From Agrostemma githago (Eukaryota; Streptophyta; Magnoliopsida; Caryophyllales; Caryophyllaceae): a DNA stretch of 64,000 nt. The notes under the pieces are model-generated. The model was not told where the DNA came from and made no database searches. It saw only the letters and a list, made by a program, of their open reading frames with translations. The DNA lies in the NCBI GenBank assembly GCA_958450325.1, contig OY288251.1:63257666-63321665 (forward strand), given 5' to 3'. The translations under genes and the position numbers were made by a program. This document shows, one piece after another, positions 31,699 to 46,600 of the stretch (position 1 is its first letter; each line of letters begins with the position of its first letter).

Positions 31699-34600
31699 TC
31701 AATGACTTTTCAAATTAGGATCCGCTTGATCAAGTCGAGCTGATCTCCATGAACAGCAATTGTCTGATTTCAATAATATCCCCAATGAAGAAGAGCACGC
31801 TGCTCGAACAACAGCATCAGTTGAACAACTCGTCTTACTAACAATCATGCCAAATACCTACACATTCAAAATCTATGAGACACTTCCTCTAAGGTGCATT
31901 TGGAATATTTAAATAGGGGATTTCGGAAGGAAAGGGAGGGGAAGGATTTGAAAGAGTACGAGTTCCCTCGTTTGGATAGCAAAATAGAGGTCGAAGGATT
32001 TAAAGGGAAGGGGACTGTTCAAGCTAAATAATTTTTCCCGCTGACAAACGAAGGATTTTGAGGGAAATTCCCACCCATCCATTCTTCCTCTCTCCTTCCC
32101 TCTCTTTCACTTCCTTCTTTTTTCTTCCTCTCCCTTCCCCTCCAATTTTGGTATCCAAACAAGGGCAGGTCTTATTTATCTTTCCATTTGGCTTCATGGA
32201 GTCTCCAAGACTATTTTATTTCTCGGTTGAAAATATAACTGCGAAATATGTTTTGTATGTAAATATCCAATGTTTAATGCATATCATATCATACATTTTT
32301 TTATGCTCCATAGTAAAGGTTACCTTTTACTACATAAAGTCAAATATGAAGACTAATTCAACTCATAGAGTCAAAGGTAGTACTTCGCACTGTATTAAAC
32401 TTTTTGCTCATACTCTTTAGATAAGACTCAATGGATTGTGATCTACTGGTCTGTGGACAAGGGTCTTTTACAGACATTATTGTAGGATAGGCCAGCATAG
32501 TCAATGCCCATCCTTCGATCAATGTTAATGAGTACAAATAATCACAGAAAATAATGCTAAAGAACGTGATTTTCGATATTCATGCAGAAGAATATTTTAT
32601 AACCTGTGAATAATACAGAGTCAGAAGGCGTTGATCATCTGTTTGGTAGAGAAAACTGCAACAAAAGTATATAGCATTCGCCTGAATCACTGGCCAAGGA
32701 GCATCAAATGCCTGTGTATATAAAACCACGAGAGCTCATGTCATACCATACGTGGCCCTACAACAACAACGCCATAGTCCCAAAAAGATTTGGAGTCGGC
32801 TAACGTGAATCATTATACATGGTCTTATTAGTTGAATATTTCAAAGAGGAGAAATTTTATTGGGACAGAACTATCGGAAAATGCAACTGTTAGAGCCATA
32901 TTAGATGAATTCAGAAAAGGTAAGACAATTGGATATGGACAGTGTTATCTAGTATACTACTAGCATTCTAATAACCCCTGCCTGCGCCTAATATCTTTCT
33001 GAGAAATCATCGTATTAATGCACTCAAGACAGTTTGATACTTTGATATCACCAAAAACAACCAAACATCACAAATCCATGCAATGTTGATGCAAAAAGTT
33101 GGTGAGAGAAAAATAACTAGGGAACGTATCATTGAACTTTTTGACTCAATAAAGCAGTTCATCAAGTTTAGAATACTTTTGAGCATGATCTACCTGCATT
33201 AATGATACCAAGTAAGTACCAATCCTCGAAGCCATATGTTGACAAAAATGCCTTGTTAGATCCTTGATGAAGTCTTCATAGTCACTCCTATCAAAAAGTA
33301 AATTGAGATTTCACTGAAACAAGAAAATCACAATCAAATCGATAACTTTGAAAGCATACCTGTGATCCGAATAAAAATTATGGGTGGTAAAAAGTGATGA
33401 AGTTTCATCTAAATCAATAAAATGGGCAATCTGCTTCATTGTGTTCTGCCAAATGAATGACAAGGAGACTTGTATTAGCATTGGAAGTTCAGTACACAAG
33501 TGCAGACCATTGCTAAACACATAACAGAAATGAATAGAGAGAAAAGAAGGTATGAATGAAAGTAAATACAGTCAACTGCTATACCCTGCAAGCCTGGCGA
33601 GTGCTGATATCTTCATCATGAAGATGCAAGATTACACGTGGTAGAACGGCATGTATCTGAAATAGTGTTCAACATTAGCAATGCAAGACATCCACTCACA
33701 ACAAAGCAGTTCACTCAGCAATGTCGAACATGTAGCCACAATACAACAGTTCATTATCTTATCAATTTGCAAAGAAGATATAGTTATGAACTATAGCATG
33801 TATAAGAAAAAAACACCTGCTCAAGGAAGGCATCACGTAGGGTATCAGTTGCAAACTTGCTTAATACTCCAAATGCAGCAATAGATGTTGCCCTGATTTT
33901 TGCATTCATGCATACCTATTCAAAGATACACACTTCTTCATTAAGACTTATTACAGTAGATAGACATGGCAGAAAAACACCACCATCACAAAATAGCAAT
34001 AAATTTAAACCGCGGTCATTGATGTGTTGGTGATTTAAGTGTAAATACCGGTTCATTTTAGCTTACTCGGGTTTGGTTTATGGATGTGTGAATTCTATAA
34101 TATAATATAAGTTCGGGGATGTACGGAGTGTACGCTTATATATAATTATTTGCGAATTTACGGTATCGGGTTCATACGGTACCCTCTGATGGGGGTCTCG
34201 CCTTCTGTTGCGCCAAATCTGTTTAAACAGATTCTGGTGGGAATTTCTAAAGAGTCGTGACTCTTCAAAAACTCGTATCCCTGCCTCTTCAAACTCTATA
34301 GAGGATTGATTTGATCTGAAACATAAGCAAAATCTGCACAATTACTTCAACTTTTACATCTCTGTTTCCTGTGCAAATTTAGAGGAACATCGTCTTATCT
34401 CATATCTCAGTAGAAAATTCGGTAGCACTGAAATAAGGGTCGAATTGTTCTATTAGGAAAGCGTTCAGTCGATTCAGTGTTGTTTTTCAGTAATTTCCTT
34501 ACTCGCACCTAACAATATGCAGCATGCAGCATGCAGGTGTCCAGGTTGCTTATATACATTCCATATAAGCCTTATTGGTTATTTACTGATCAATGAGATA

Positions 34601-37600
34601 TATAAAGACTGAAAGCCAAGTTTATACTAAAAGATTGTCCCATTTCCCTGTTATATGTGAGGAGTATTTTAATGAAACGGGACAATCTTAGTGGGACGGA
34701 GGTAATATAATATATTTATTCAATGTCAAAGATCGTACCTTACAGCAGTGCAACTTATCTGAGATTGAGGAAAAAGACAATGTATAAAGTATATGACTTT
34801 CTGACTATATAGGCTGGACGTGGTATACCAGACACGAGAGACCGGGAGAGAGGACGGGGATTAGGAAGGTTAACGTTGTACACTTGTACCATTTCTCCAT
34901 CTCAATCCTTGAATTTTGGACAGTAATCAATTTACTCAACAGTAATCGTAGATTGGAACCTTTTATAGATTCAACTTCCAATTAGATAATGATATTTGAA
35001 TGAAAATGCACCAGTATCCAGATTTAGGACATATCCCATTTAACCTACATTATCAGTTATGATGAGTTGATGACCCAGAAGGCAGACAGTTGGATTTATA
35101 TCCTTATCCGAAATTTGAAAGTAACATACACAGTTCAGAGTCACTTGAAAAGGTACTGAAAACAATTATTGTTACGCTGTCTGATCACCAGTTTGGTTCA
35201 CCGATCATAAGGTATTGTTTCTTTGTTGTTACTTTCTTTTGGTACGGAGGAGGCAAGAACCAAACCAACAACCTTCTAGTCGGGGAATGACAAACATTTT
35301 ACAAAACTAATAACTATAAATACACGAATTGAATTTCCTGAGACTTTTCTTTCTCCTCCCACCTATAAAATACAGAATGGTTCTGCTGCATTAATGTAGG
35401 AATTAATTCACAAATTATTTTGTAGTTAAAATATCACGGTCCTCAAATGGATTGGACCCCCCTTGTACATTCTTAAGTTAAAGAGTGTATTGTCCCCTCC
35501 AGCCTATAAACATTATGGTGATTCTATAAAACACATGCACCCTTTGCTAATACAAGATGTTTGGAAGAAATGTAAATTTCATTCTAACAAATTATAGAAC
35601 TTGTAATTATTATTTTTATTTTCATAAATAAGATAGATGCTAGATAAGGGACAGGGAGGATGATGCCCATGTACATAAAGATGTCATAAAGGTTATACCT
35701 ATCTACCAAACGACACTCAAGGGTGGCGCTCCAATATACAAAAAGACACCCTAAAAGTGACGCCCCCATACAAATGGGCACACTACATGTGACACTCATA
35801 CAAAAAGAGAGACGGATAATTATACCCTCAAACTATCGTGGGTACGAGTATCTACAAAAAAATATGAGAAAATAAACTCCTAACAGGGTTAACGATAGAC
35901 AACATAATAACTAAATGATCTGCATATGTTAAGAATCAATGTAAGCACCATCTCCTGAGAGATTCTCATTATGGTTCAACAACAAACACATGCATTTTGA
36001 CAAATGCTCTTTCGCAGGCAGATACTAGAAATATCAAACTATGATTATAATGATCATCTTAGATCATCTTTAACCAGACAACGTTTTCCTTTGGTGATGA
36101 ACTAATGCCCAATTTTTCTTTGGTGATGAAATAGCGCCAACCTTTTGTGGAGAATACAAAAGGGAAACAGAAAATTCATATAAATAGGATGGAAGTACTC
36201 ACTAGAAGGTTGCGAAGTCGTACTGAAAGATTAAGTAAGATTGGTTCCACTGCTTCAAAAGATGATAACTCAAGTATCTGTGTTAATGACCGACAAATGA
36301 AATGTAAGGTAGCTGAATCAGCCTATATAAAGGATTCTACAATGAAATTTGTCCGCAAACTCACCAAGATTAAACATGATACAGCAGTAAGTTGCACAGA
36401 TTCATCTGAATCCTCCAGCAAAGCAAGTATTACACCTAATACTTGAGTCGTATACTGATTTATTTGAACTGAAGGTATCTGCACGATCAAATATTATACG
36501 AAAATTCTCAAAGTGGGATGAAATATGTGTCAGACTGGCAGGCAAGTTCAATTAAACACTCAAAGGTTTTCCAAATAGGCGGATTGAGATATCTAATCAG
36601 AAATTTGTCGACATTTTATGACGTTTGTAAGCCAAAGATGCTCTATTCAAAATGGGTGAAAAATACTGAACTCTGTATATGTATACTAATGTAGCCTGCA
36701 TTGTCACTTAACCTATTTAAACCGCATCATGAACCCTGGACGCCAATACTGCTACACCATTGGCCAACAAGAACTGGGGTTGACCAAATGAATTGCCATA
36801 AGAATCATAGAAATGGGGGAAAATGAAGATAAAGAGAGGGGAAATGAGCGGAAGATAATATAAAGATGAGCTAAACAGAAAACTAAGGGTCTAAAATCAA
36901 CGAGTCTATAAGCAAGAAAAGTGCTAGCCTGATACCTGAACAAGTCCTTTAAGACAAAGGCGTCTAACAGTCGCCGTGTCATCAGACACATGACGACATA
37001 GTGCTTCAACCATTTCATTTAATAAAGAATCAAATCCGTCACTGCATAAGATCAGGGAAAAGGTAAGTTTGGCTGTTATCCTCTGCGTGCCCATAACTTG
37101 TACATCCAGTATGATTGAATTTAAAGGTAGTGCTATGTAGCTCAAGAAGAAATACCCCTTTCACCAAACTATAGTCGTTTTTGCAGGGTGACTAGGTTAA
37201 TTTTGGATCATAGTGTAAGTGTGTTAATCCCTTAGCGAGTAATTCTCATTCATGAACTGTAGTGTTCACAAAGATATTGATAACCAATAGACAAGAGATG
37301 CTAGCTGCAGAAGATAAACTTATGATATACTGTACAAACTATATCCAATTCTATTCTAAGCATAAATATATACTACGGAGTAATACATACACCCCTGCAA
37401 TCAGAGTGGGGGAAGGTTGCAGGCTGATTTTGTACCGCAGAAATAGGTGACTTTTGGTGGATATATCAGCATACTCAAAATTCAAAATTGTAAGATTTGT
37501 AACTCTGAAGCAACATGTAGGACACAGACCTAACCAAACTGAACCTTTTCGTGAATAAAGTGATTATCAATTTTGACATGTTTAGTTCGCTGATGTTGTA

Positions 37601-40600
37601 CATGATTACCAGAATGATACACAACGGAAACATTATCATAGTAGATTAGCGTGGCATGGGTAACGGGGAAGCTTAGCTCCAATAGTAGAATTCGAAACCA
37701 GCTAGTCTCGGTAACGGCATTGGCAACGCCAGCTCAGCACTAGAACGGGAGATCGTAGGTTGTCCTTTAGAGGACTAGGAAGGAAACCAGATTGTCTCCA
37801 AGAAAGACGCAATATCCAGATCTAGATTGCTGTGATTCAGGACAGCCAGTCCACTCAGCATCAGAATAAGCCATCAGAGAATGAGACTGGGAGGTAATAA
37901 GTTAACCCATGATCAAGTGTTTTTTTTTTCCGAGCACATAGGATTTATTCATGAGGAAAGTAGAAAGGGGATCCCACCTAGACCTGGCAAAACGACCCAA
38001 GCCGAATAAGTCCACCCGAACCCAAACCCTACCCAACACCCGAATGGAAGACCAGAGTTTGAACCGTAACCCGAATTCACCCGATTATTATTATTATTAT
38101 TATTATAGAAAACGAGTCGATATACCAAAAAAGTTGAAAATAGCAAACCTGAAAATGACCCGAACCCGCAACAATCCGACCCGACCCAAAGTCAACCCGA
38201 TTTCTATAATCCAAAAGTGACCCAACCCGAAGTTGGCCCGACCCAGTTGACCCGTTTGCCACTTTTAACCCCACCCCCACCCCCTTTTCCCCTCCCATTT
38301 TTAAAAGATATGTATAAATACTTTTTCTTCTCGTGCAATTGCTGCAAAGCCTATTAAGAATGCACTTATGCACACAAGGACTGTCTTATCAAACCTTAAT
38401 CAAGTATTCAAGTAGTTACACATGAAATTCAACCAGGCTAGTCAGATAGGCAATAGTTTTTAAATTTAATAATAATATATATAAAGCATGTTATGCAGCA
38501 AGTTCACAGAGAGGGAATCATTACAATTGAAAGACTACAGGATATTATTTAAATATATGAAGTAGTATACTCCGTACATTTTAAAATATGAAAAAAGGTC
38601 TGTGAAAATATTTATCAGTAAGCACGACAGAAATATGATAACGACGTGATATAATTGTACTATTAGACAACTGCAACAACCACACAATAGTTACAGTATC
38701 ATCAAAATGACAAATTGAACAAAAACAAAAGCATCAATAACTGCAATAGTGCAATCATCCACAATAGCACCACCAGCACCAACAATAAATGTACGAATTA
38801 ATTCTTAAACAAAATTATCACAACTCTATTTTCGATTCTCCCAAAATAAACGCTTTCTATAGAAGGTAACTTTACGTTACATCTTCTTATAACACCATCT
38901 ACTAGAGAAAGCAAACTGGAAGTGGTTAACAAGAGTACAATCTTACTATCTATGAAGATCAGATTTGAGAGTGCTTCTTTTTTTCAAAATACAATGCAAG
39001 CGAAAGTGATGAATCTTTTTGAGGAGGGACAATCGAAAATGTAATATGAAATGCATCCTTGAAAAAGAATTGCAAAGTTAGTGAAACATTGGCATACCTA
39101 AAACGGATAAATTCAGACAGAGCACCGGCTGCAGCCTCCCTTTGGAATTTTTGTGGATCATCTAAGGACTTGCATAGGATGGAGCATATGACTGGAATCT
39201 ATAAAAATGAATTTCATATAGCATTATGATCAGCTTATGTGCACTGTGATGTTTACTGAAGTATTTTTACCAAAAAAAGAATTATAGTAAGTTTTTACGA
39301 TGTCTGAAAGAAAGTGAAAGAAACCACACCAAAAAGAGAGGGCTTCTTTAAATCACAACAAAGTTTGAGTAAGACAGATGTCTTTGAAAAAAGAAGAGGT
39401 TTTTAGGAAGGGAGTTGTTTTAACAAGGCATGGGGGGAATCTAAAGATCTCATCCAACTACTAAAAGTGTGGCAAACTTACAAAACATATGATGTATGAC
39501 CATAAGCAGTCTTACACTCTTGCCCAAATTTTGGTGCCTCTGTGCTAATCACGTACAAGGTATATAAACTATGCCCCAACAGAATTGTTGCTAATTTTAT
39601 CAATTTACCTCCTTCGGTCTCTTAATGGAAACACAGCCAGCTAATTCCCCAATAAGGTTCACCCACTTCTCATCTTCAATCTGTTCTCCATTCCGAGCCA
39701 ATAACTGAAAAAGTACCAAAACAATTGACCTTCAATATACAGCTATAACTTGAACTTCTCACAGAGAATGTACCAATGAGAGTTGAATAACAAACCTTTC
39801 CCATTTCAAGATCACCCACACATTCACAGAAAGCTTGAAATGCAATTAACAAAGCTCTGCAAAATTGATAACCCAGGAAGAAGAGATTGATACATCCATA
39901 CACGTCTAAAATATGCAATTAATACATGTAGGAAACCTCTAGCCCAGTGATTTGTTTATCTTTGTCTAAGGCTCAAAAATCAAGACAGAGATAACCATCG
40001 AAGTAACATTTTTAACTCCATCTCTTTCCTATATCAAATGTTTTCTATTTGCAGAATTACTGTCCGTCACTCGTTCTAACTTTTCCCCCTCTTCACATCT
40101 CTCGCCTTCTGCATCCTCACTTGCTTACTTGTTAAATTTGATTGTTATATTCGCATTAGTTTCATTCGATTGTCATTTAGTGAATCTGTTCTTAGTCAAA
40201 TTAGTTGTCATTTAGTTCACTGGAATAGTTTTGAAATCCCAATCAACCTTCTTTGAATCGGCTAAAATAGAACAAAACCAAGACCTCTAGTCTAGCTCAA
40301 CATCTTTGTGATTCAACCTACACTTACCCTACTACATTCATTAGTTTGGTGATTGAATTTGTTCGATAGAGAGCCTCGTTAATCAGGAATATATGTGATG
40401 GGTTCCGTGTTAATGGGAAGATTCAGAGAAGCATCAGTGATGAGGGCCGACTCTCCTGTTGTGGAGGTTGCTCAAGATTTGTGACAAGGTTGCATAAATC
40501 TATATGGATACGCAGCATCTGCTTCGCAATTTGCTCTCATAACGTGTCTAGTATATAGATATTAAACAACCACCGTGACAAGAGTACACTCGAACTCATT

Positions 40601-43600
40601 TGCAATTGGCTATGGATTGAAAAAAAAATCCGTAATCAAAATTTGGGAGGGTTAAGAGAGGTGTGACGGAAAGGGCATATGGGAACATGTTGGAAACACA
40701 GGGTCCAGCAAATACACATGGTGATGCTAGAATAATTGAGGGATCGTATTGTTACATAAAATAAGCACAAATCTAAAACACATAGGAGAACAAATTGCTG
40801 AAACACTACAAAGAATAGGTAAACATATCACTGGATTGGAGAAAGAGCCGATCATGGGTCATACAGACTGATAGACCCAGTCCGCTCAGGCTTATTTTTT
40901 CCAGGTTGACCAGCACTTTTTTGTTGCTGGCCGAACAGGACTGGTCCCTGTTAGTAAATGGGCTGGACATGGACAAGTGTTTTGTAAATCAGGCTACCCC
41001 GCCTGGCCCACTAAGATTGAAGATCACTTGTTTTTTCAGTTGTCGTGTGTCATGTTTTAAAACAGTTTAAGTGCACTGTCAAAAGAAATGAGATTATTCT
41101 ATTGAAAATCAAATTGTGTACATCAAAAAATCAAGTAGCAAGCCAAAGCCAACCTATAAGCCTACAAATACCATTGCAACTATTCATACCAGTGGGAAGA
41201 ACAGTTACTTTTTCCAATTTTCTTCACCTTCAGCTATTCGTATTCCAAAAGTCTAAAATCCACTACCTCTAACACTGGCTAGTGGCTCCTAGACTTCGTT
41301 TCTGATTAATAAAAATCCTTCATTTGGCATTATGTTGGCAACTATTTCAGGATTATGTTTAGTAAATGTGGTTTATACGTGAGACTTACTGCCTCACGGG
41401 CTGCCTAAATTTTGATAATAGTATGGCTAAGGCCAAAGATAAGTGACCCATTATTCTAGCCGGCATGCCCCTATAGCCTGGAAGGACATGTACTTGAAGT
41501 ATCCAAGTATTGTGTCGGTGTCAGACACGCGACACGGCACCCAAGTGAAGTGTCGAAGTAACAGCTTCCCTTACGGTCTGGCCCATGTTCGGCCCAAGCC
41601 CGCATTTAAGGAGCTCTAATCGAAAGCTGTATTACTTGAAAAGCAATGAGGCTAGGCCCTGTTCAATTTTATTTTTTTTGCACAACTTCTAGAAGAAACA
41701 AAAAAATTAGAAAGCATCAATGGTATAGGTCGATAGGATATAGTACTACAAAAAAACAGTATTGGGATTTTATCACTTTTCCCCTATGGCCCTATACTAA
41801 TTAGTTTTCTCACTTGTACGCCTATACTAGTTAGTCTTCTCATTCACTCCCATTTGTGCGCAAAAAAACCTTTGAACATCCATAACTCTTGCCCCTGAGT
41901 TTCGAAAACCGTAATTCATTTTTCATACCAAAAATCTTGTTAAGAAAAAAAAACTCAGTTTCCGAACTCATAACCCGGAGTTATGGTCATTCAAAGTGTT
42001 CTCAGTCAAAAAATATAATTTAACTGATCATAGCTCCAGGTTAAAAATTTAGAAAGCAGTGATTTTTTTCAAACCGAAGATCTCGTCCAGACAATCAAAT
42101 TGAATTTTGATTTTCATGAATTTCAGAACTCTTCATGTTTCGACCTCTCCTAATATTTAAGATGTTTGTCCACTTCACCTATGATATTTACTTAAAAATA
42201 ATTGGTCTCTCTTAACAAGTCCAACAGCACAAAACCCATTCAACACTAGTCTAACCATTAACATACTGAAACATCATAAAGTGGCATACCGTAGAGGTTC
42301 TGGCTGGCCTGAGCTAGCCAAACCATGACAAGTGCCTAGTTGCAGCAGAAGTGAGGCAAGAACCGAAGCATAACTTTGTTCAACAGCTTTCTTACCAATT
42401 TTTCCACCGCCCCTACACAACTCACCATCAGTATCACATTTATGTCGTACAATAGACATTTAGTTGGTTGACATGTTGAATTTTTCAACCTGAAGAAAGC
42501 TGTAAGAGCAAATATAGAAGCTTGCAATATCTCTTTGTCATTGTGATGGGTAACACTGTGACTTGAATAATCTCCTTTCTCCGAAACATTTCTAATGATC
42601 GGAGTGTGATTAAGGACTGATGTTACATGCTCCAAAAACGAAAACGAAAGTACACCATGTTGGGAAAAGGCCTGCAATAACCACCAAAAAAGGAACAAAA
42701 TTTACAAGGAAATGGAACACTATTTTTCAAACAAAATAGTAACAAAAAGAAACAAAATTGACAAGGAAATGGAACACACTAATATTTCAGGATCCACTTC
42801 TCAGTAACAAAAGATAACTTGTTCCTTCAACACTGATCTTACATCAAGTATCAACTTACACAGAATGCATCCTGCATTGGCCAGCCACCACGTAATCTAG
42901 ATATATCTTTTGTGACAATATCTCTTCCAGCTGTAGCCAATACTTCATTAAAAACAAGTTTTGAACTAGTGTTTTCAGCTAGAGCAGAGATCTTACCTAA
43001 ATTAAGGATATCAAAAGCCGTGTGGGTAATGTGTTTTCAAATACTCCCTCCATTCAACTCCACTCTTCACTTTTCTTTTTCTGACACTATTCATAGCCAA
43101 AGAGAATTTTCAATATTCTCGACAATCTAAAACTGAGAATACAGTCATGTGGGATTTTGTTTGATTCGTCTTTATGAGTACATTAAAAATATCAAATTTT
43201 TACAATGTTCGCTAATGTAAAATGAAATATATCAATGATGTGAAACGCGCCTCGGCAAATGTGCCAAATGCATAAGTGACAAGTGGAGTTGAATGGAGGG
43301 AGTAATAAACTATCAGGAAAATGGTACGGAGGATATAAAAACTGGGGAGGATACAGCAGTAAGGGTTTCCTGGCGTAGATATTTTTCAACCACATGGCCC
43401 AAGGCAGAGAGCAACGATTGAGTAGTCCTGGAGGTGAAAACATGCATCAGGATAACCAAAAAGGGACCACACATAACCACATATTATTGCAGCCCTGATA
43501 CAAACATAATACCTTGAAATGTCAGATTCATTCAGCTCATTTTTCCTTCTTGTAACAAACTCAATGACAGCTTGGATAGAGCCTTCAGCCGATTGTTTGA

Positions 43601-46600
43601 CCTTGTCACATATAGCACTTGTGCAACCATGCAGCGCCGCAACAAGCTGAGGAACTAACTTATCTCAATACAAAACTTTTTTTTTGTCAAATACTGCCTC
43701 ACATTTAGGGGGATTTGTAAAACAACTGCTTTCTATTTATGTACGAGTATATTTTATTTTATGCCACCTTAAGTTTCTTTTGTTTCAGCCGACCACTATC
43801 AAAGTGACTATTCTCGTATAATACGTCAATTCTCCGACGTAAAACATGCTTTTACTTTGGTAGAACTAGCTTTATTTTTTACACATAGCCACCAAACATT
43901 ATTCCTTTATCTCAAAAACTACATGATTTTGTTTTTCACCCTCATATCAGCTTTTTCTTTTTTCCATAAATTTATTCTCTTTCCTTATTATCAATTACAT
44001 GTATGCATTAATAAATAGTTTCCTGTTGTTCTAGGACCAAATTAAAGTTAATCCTTTGCTCATTAAACTCTCATTACTAAAGTATGGGTTTCCCCAAATT
44101 TGATCACCACGTTATGTTCTCTACTTGATTGTCGATGAACGTCTCTTTTGGCCAAATTGTAAGAATAAGAACGGCAATATATAGTTGATAGCACAAATCA
44201 GACAATATAGTGGGGATATAGTGGGGGAAAACAAACAGATAAAGCAACGAAATATGAAAGATAATACTCCCTCCGTTTTTTATGTATCTTCCCGTTTCAA
44301 TTAAATACTCCTCACAAATCTTAAACGAAATTACTTTTTCCTAACGAAGCATTACTCAATCCTAACGAATTTTCTTGAAATTTTCCACTTGTACCCTTTA
44401 TACAATCTCTTCAATTAATACTTTTGATTACATTTAATCTCTTCAAAAAAATTACGATCAATCAATCGAACTCTTGTAAATTCAATTATGGAACCCGGTT
44501 CTCCGATTAATGATGAAGTATATTGTTTTAAGTTTAACTTTAGATTTTTTAAACAATTTATTGTGAAATTCATCAATTAGGGTTTCTCCTTGTGATTGAT
44601 TTTTAGGGATTAATCATTCTAATTACCTTTAATCTCTACCAAACAGATTCCGATCAATCAATCGAACTATTTTGAATTCAATTATGAATCGTAGTTCTTC
44701 CATTAATGATGAGTTATATTGATTTAAGTTTAAACTTTAGTTTCCTGATCAATTTATTGTAAAGTTTATCAATTTGGCTTTCTCTCGATGATTGACTTTT
44801 ATGGATTCTTTTAGGGTTTATGGAACTAGTTTTTTTGCTATAAGATTGATTGATTGATCGATCGATCGATTAAAGAAGTGTTCTAAGGCTTGTATTTCAT
44901 TGCGGATGTCGAATGTAACTTTGAAAATTAAGAAAAGGTTGATTGTTCAATTTTTTTAGAGAGAGAAACTATAAAAAAAATTTGAATTGGGTGGAAATGA
45001 CAAAAATAGAAGTGTTAAAATGAAGCTAAACATAGAAAAAGATGAGAAAGGTGTTAAAATCAGAGATTAAAGGTAATTAAGTTGAATAAAGAAGGGAATA
45101 GTTTACATAAAGTCATAAAGTTACAATTAGAGAAACATATGATAAATAAGAGGAAAAACAAGAGGAGATAATATTTAGGGAAAATGTGGCAACCAAAAAA
45201 AAGGAATTAGAACTAAAATTGGTCATTGGAAGTGTTTTGCAAATTAAAGTCATCTTGGTGAGTCAATGCCTCAAATATTGACCAAAAGAGACTGTAATCT
45301 GATTTTGGTAGTCTTCAGCCAAAACAAAAAAGCATAAGGTAGCATCAACCAAAACAAATGAATTGAAGGTAAGTGGGAAGATGATACACTTACACAGCGT
45401 GTACAACATTTTTCATACACGACTAATAAGAACTTGTCATGTGTCATATGTGAGTTAACCAAGGAGGATTGGTTTAAGGTTAGATCATTAATTTTAGATC
45501 TTTAATTAATTTTAGAAAGTTTGTATTTTTGTTAATCCTCTTAATTACTTTTCACTTATTTTATGACTTTTATTTTAATTAGAGAAATTATTGGACTTCT
45601 TTATTTTATATGTTTACTTAATTAATTACCATTTGATGTTAGTTAGATTTTTAAAAAGAAATAGAAAATCATTCTGATTATTTTATTTAATTATTAGTTC
45701 ATAGTTTTTATTTTTGATTATTTTAGCTTAATTATATCATCCAAAAAGGGGAACACAAGTAACGAACTTACATTTTTTTTTCATTTCTATATTAAAATTA
45801 GATATTTTGTGAATTAAGAAATTAAGGGTAGCTAATAAGAAAAGAATACCTAAAGAACTAGATTATTTTGTAAATTAAAATTAGATATTCTAATAATTCT
45901 TTTATTGTTTTTTTTCTTTTCATTAATAAAATAAAGTAATCAAGATTATTTTATATTTCCTTTTAAATAATAATAAAAACATGATTAAAATCTTTTATAG
46001 TACGAAGTATAAAATATGGGCTTGTTTGGTTACTCCTCAACTTCTCGGGAAGTAGAAAATCTAAGTAAAAAAATGGGTAACTCAAACTTTCACCATCAGT
46101 TGCACTTCCTGAATGATGCGGGAGGTTGCTCACCGACCCCCAGGTGAGTTACACTTCCCACATCACGAATTATGTCAATGACTTTTTTACCCTCATGCAC
46201 TCATCATATTTCTCCCTCTATTACCCTAATTGCATCGAAACAAATTGCTACTAATCCTCTTAAAGTTGATTTTTTTTTTTCAGTCTCCCCGAGGATTTTA
46301 AATGCATCGAAACAAATTGCTACTAATCCTCTTGAAGTAGATTTTTTTTTTCAGTCTCCCAGAGGATTTTAAATTCACATATGTGTGGGACTTGTTAATA
46401 ACCAATCAACCAAACTACTAATGTCATTTTCAAACTTCCACTAGAACGCGGTTTTTTTTCTGAACAATGTTTTTTGACGGAACAGTGAGAATAATGTAAC
46501 TCAGTTTTTTTTTAATAATGTTTGTTCTTTTTTTAGGCTGATGATGTAATTTGGTTACTGCACGGTAACCAAATTAGAACCTTGATTAATTAAGGACGTA

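Noticed and set aside
36147..36446. 99-residue plus-strand frame in an SGR6 intron
   Set aside because: Lys/Ser/Thr-rich with no recognisable domain, opposite strand to the gene and no supporting signals.
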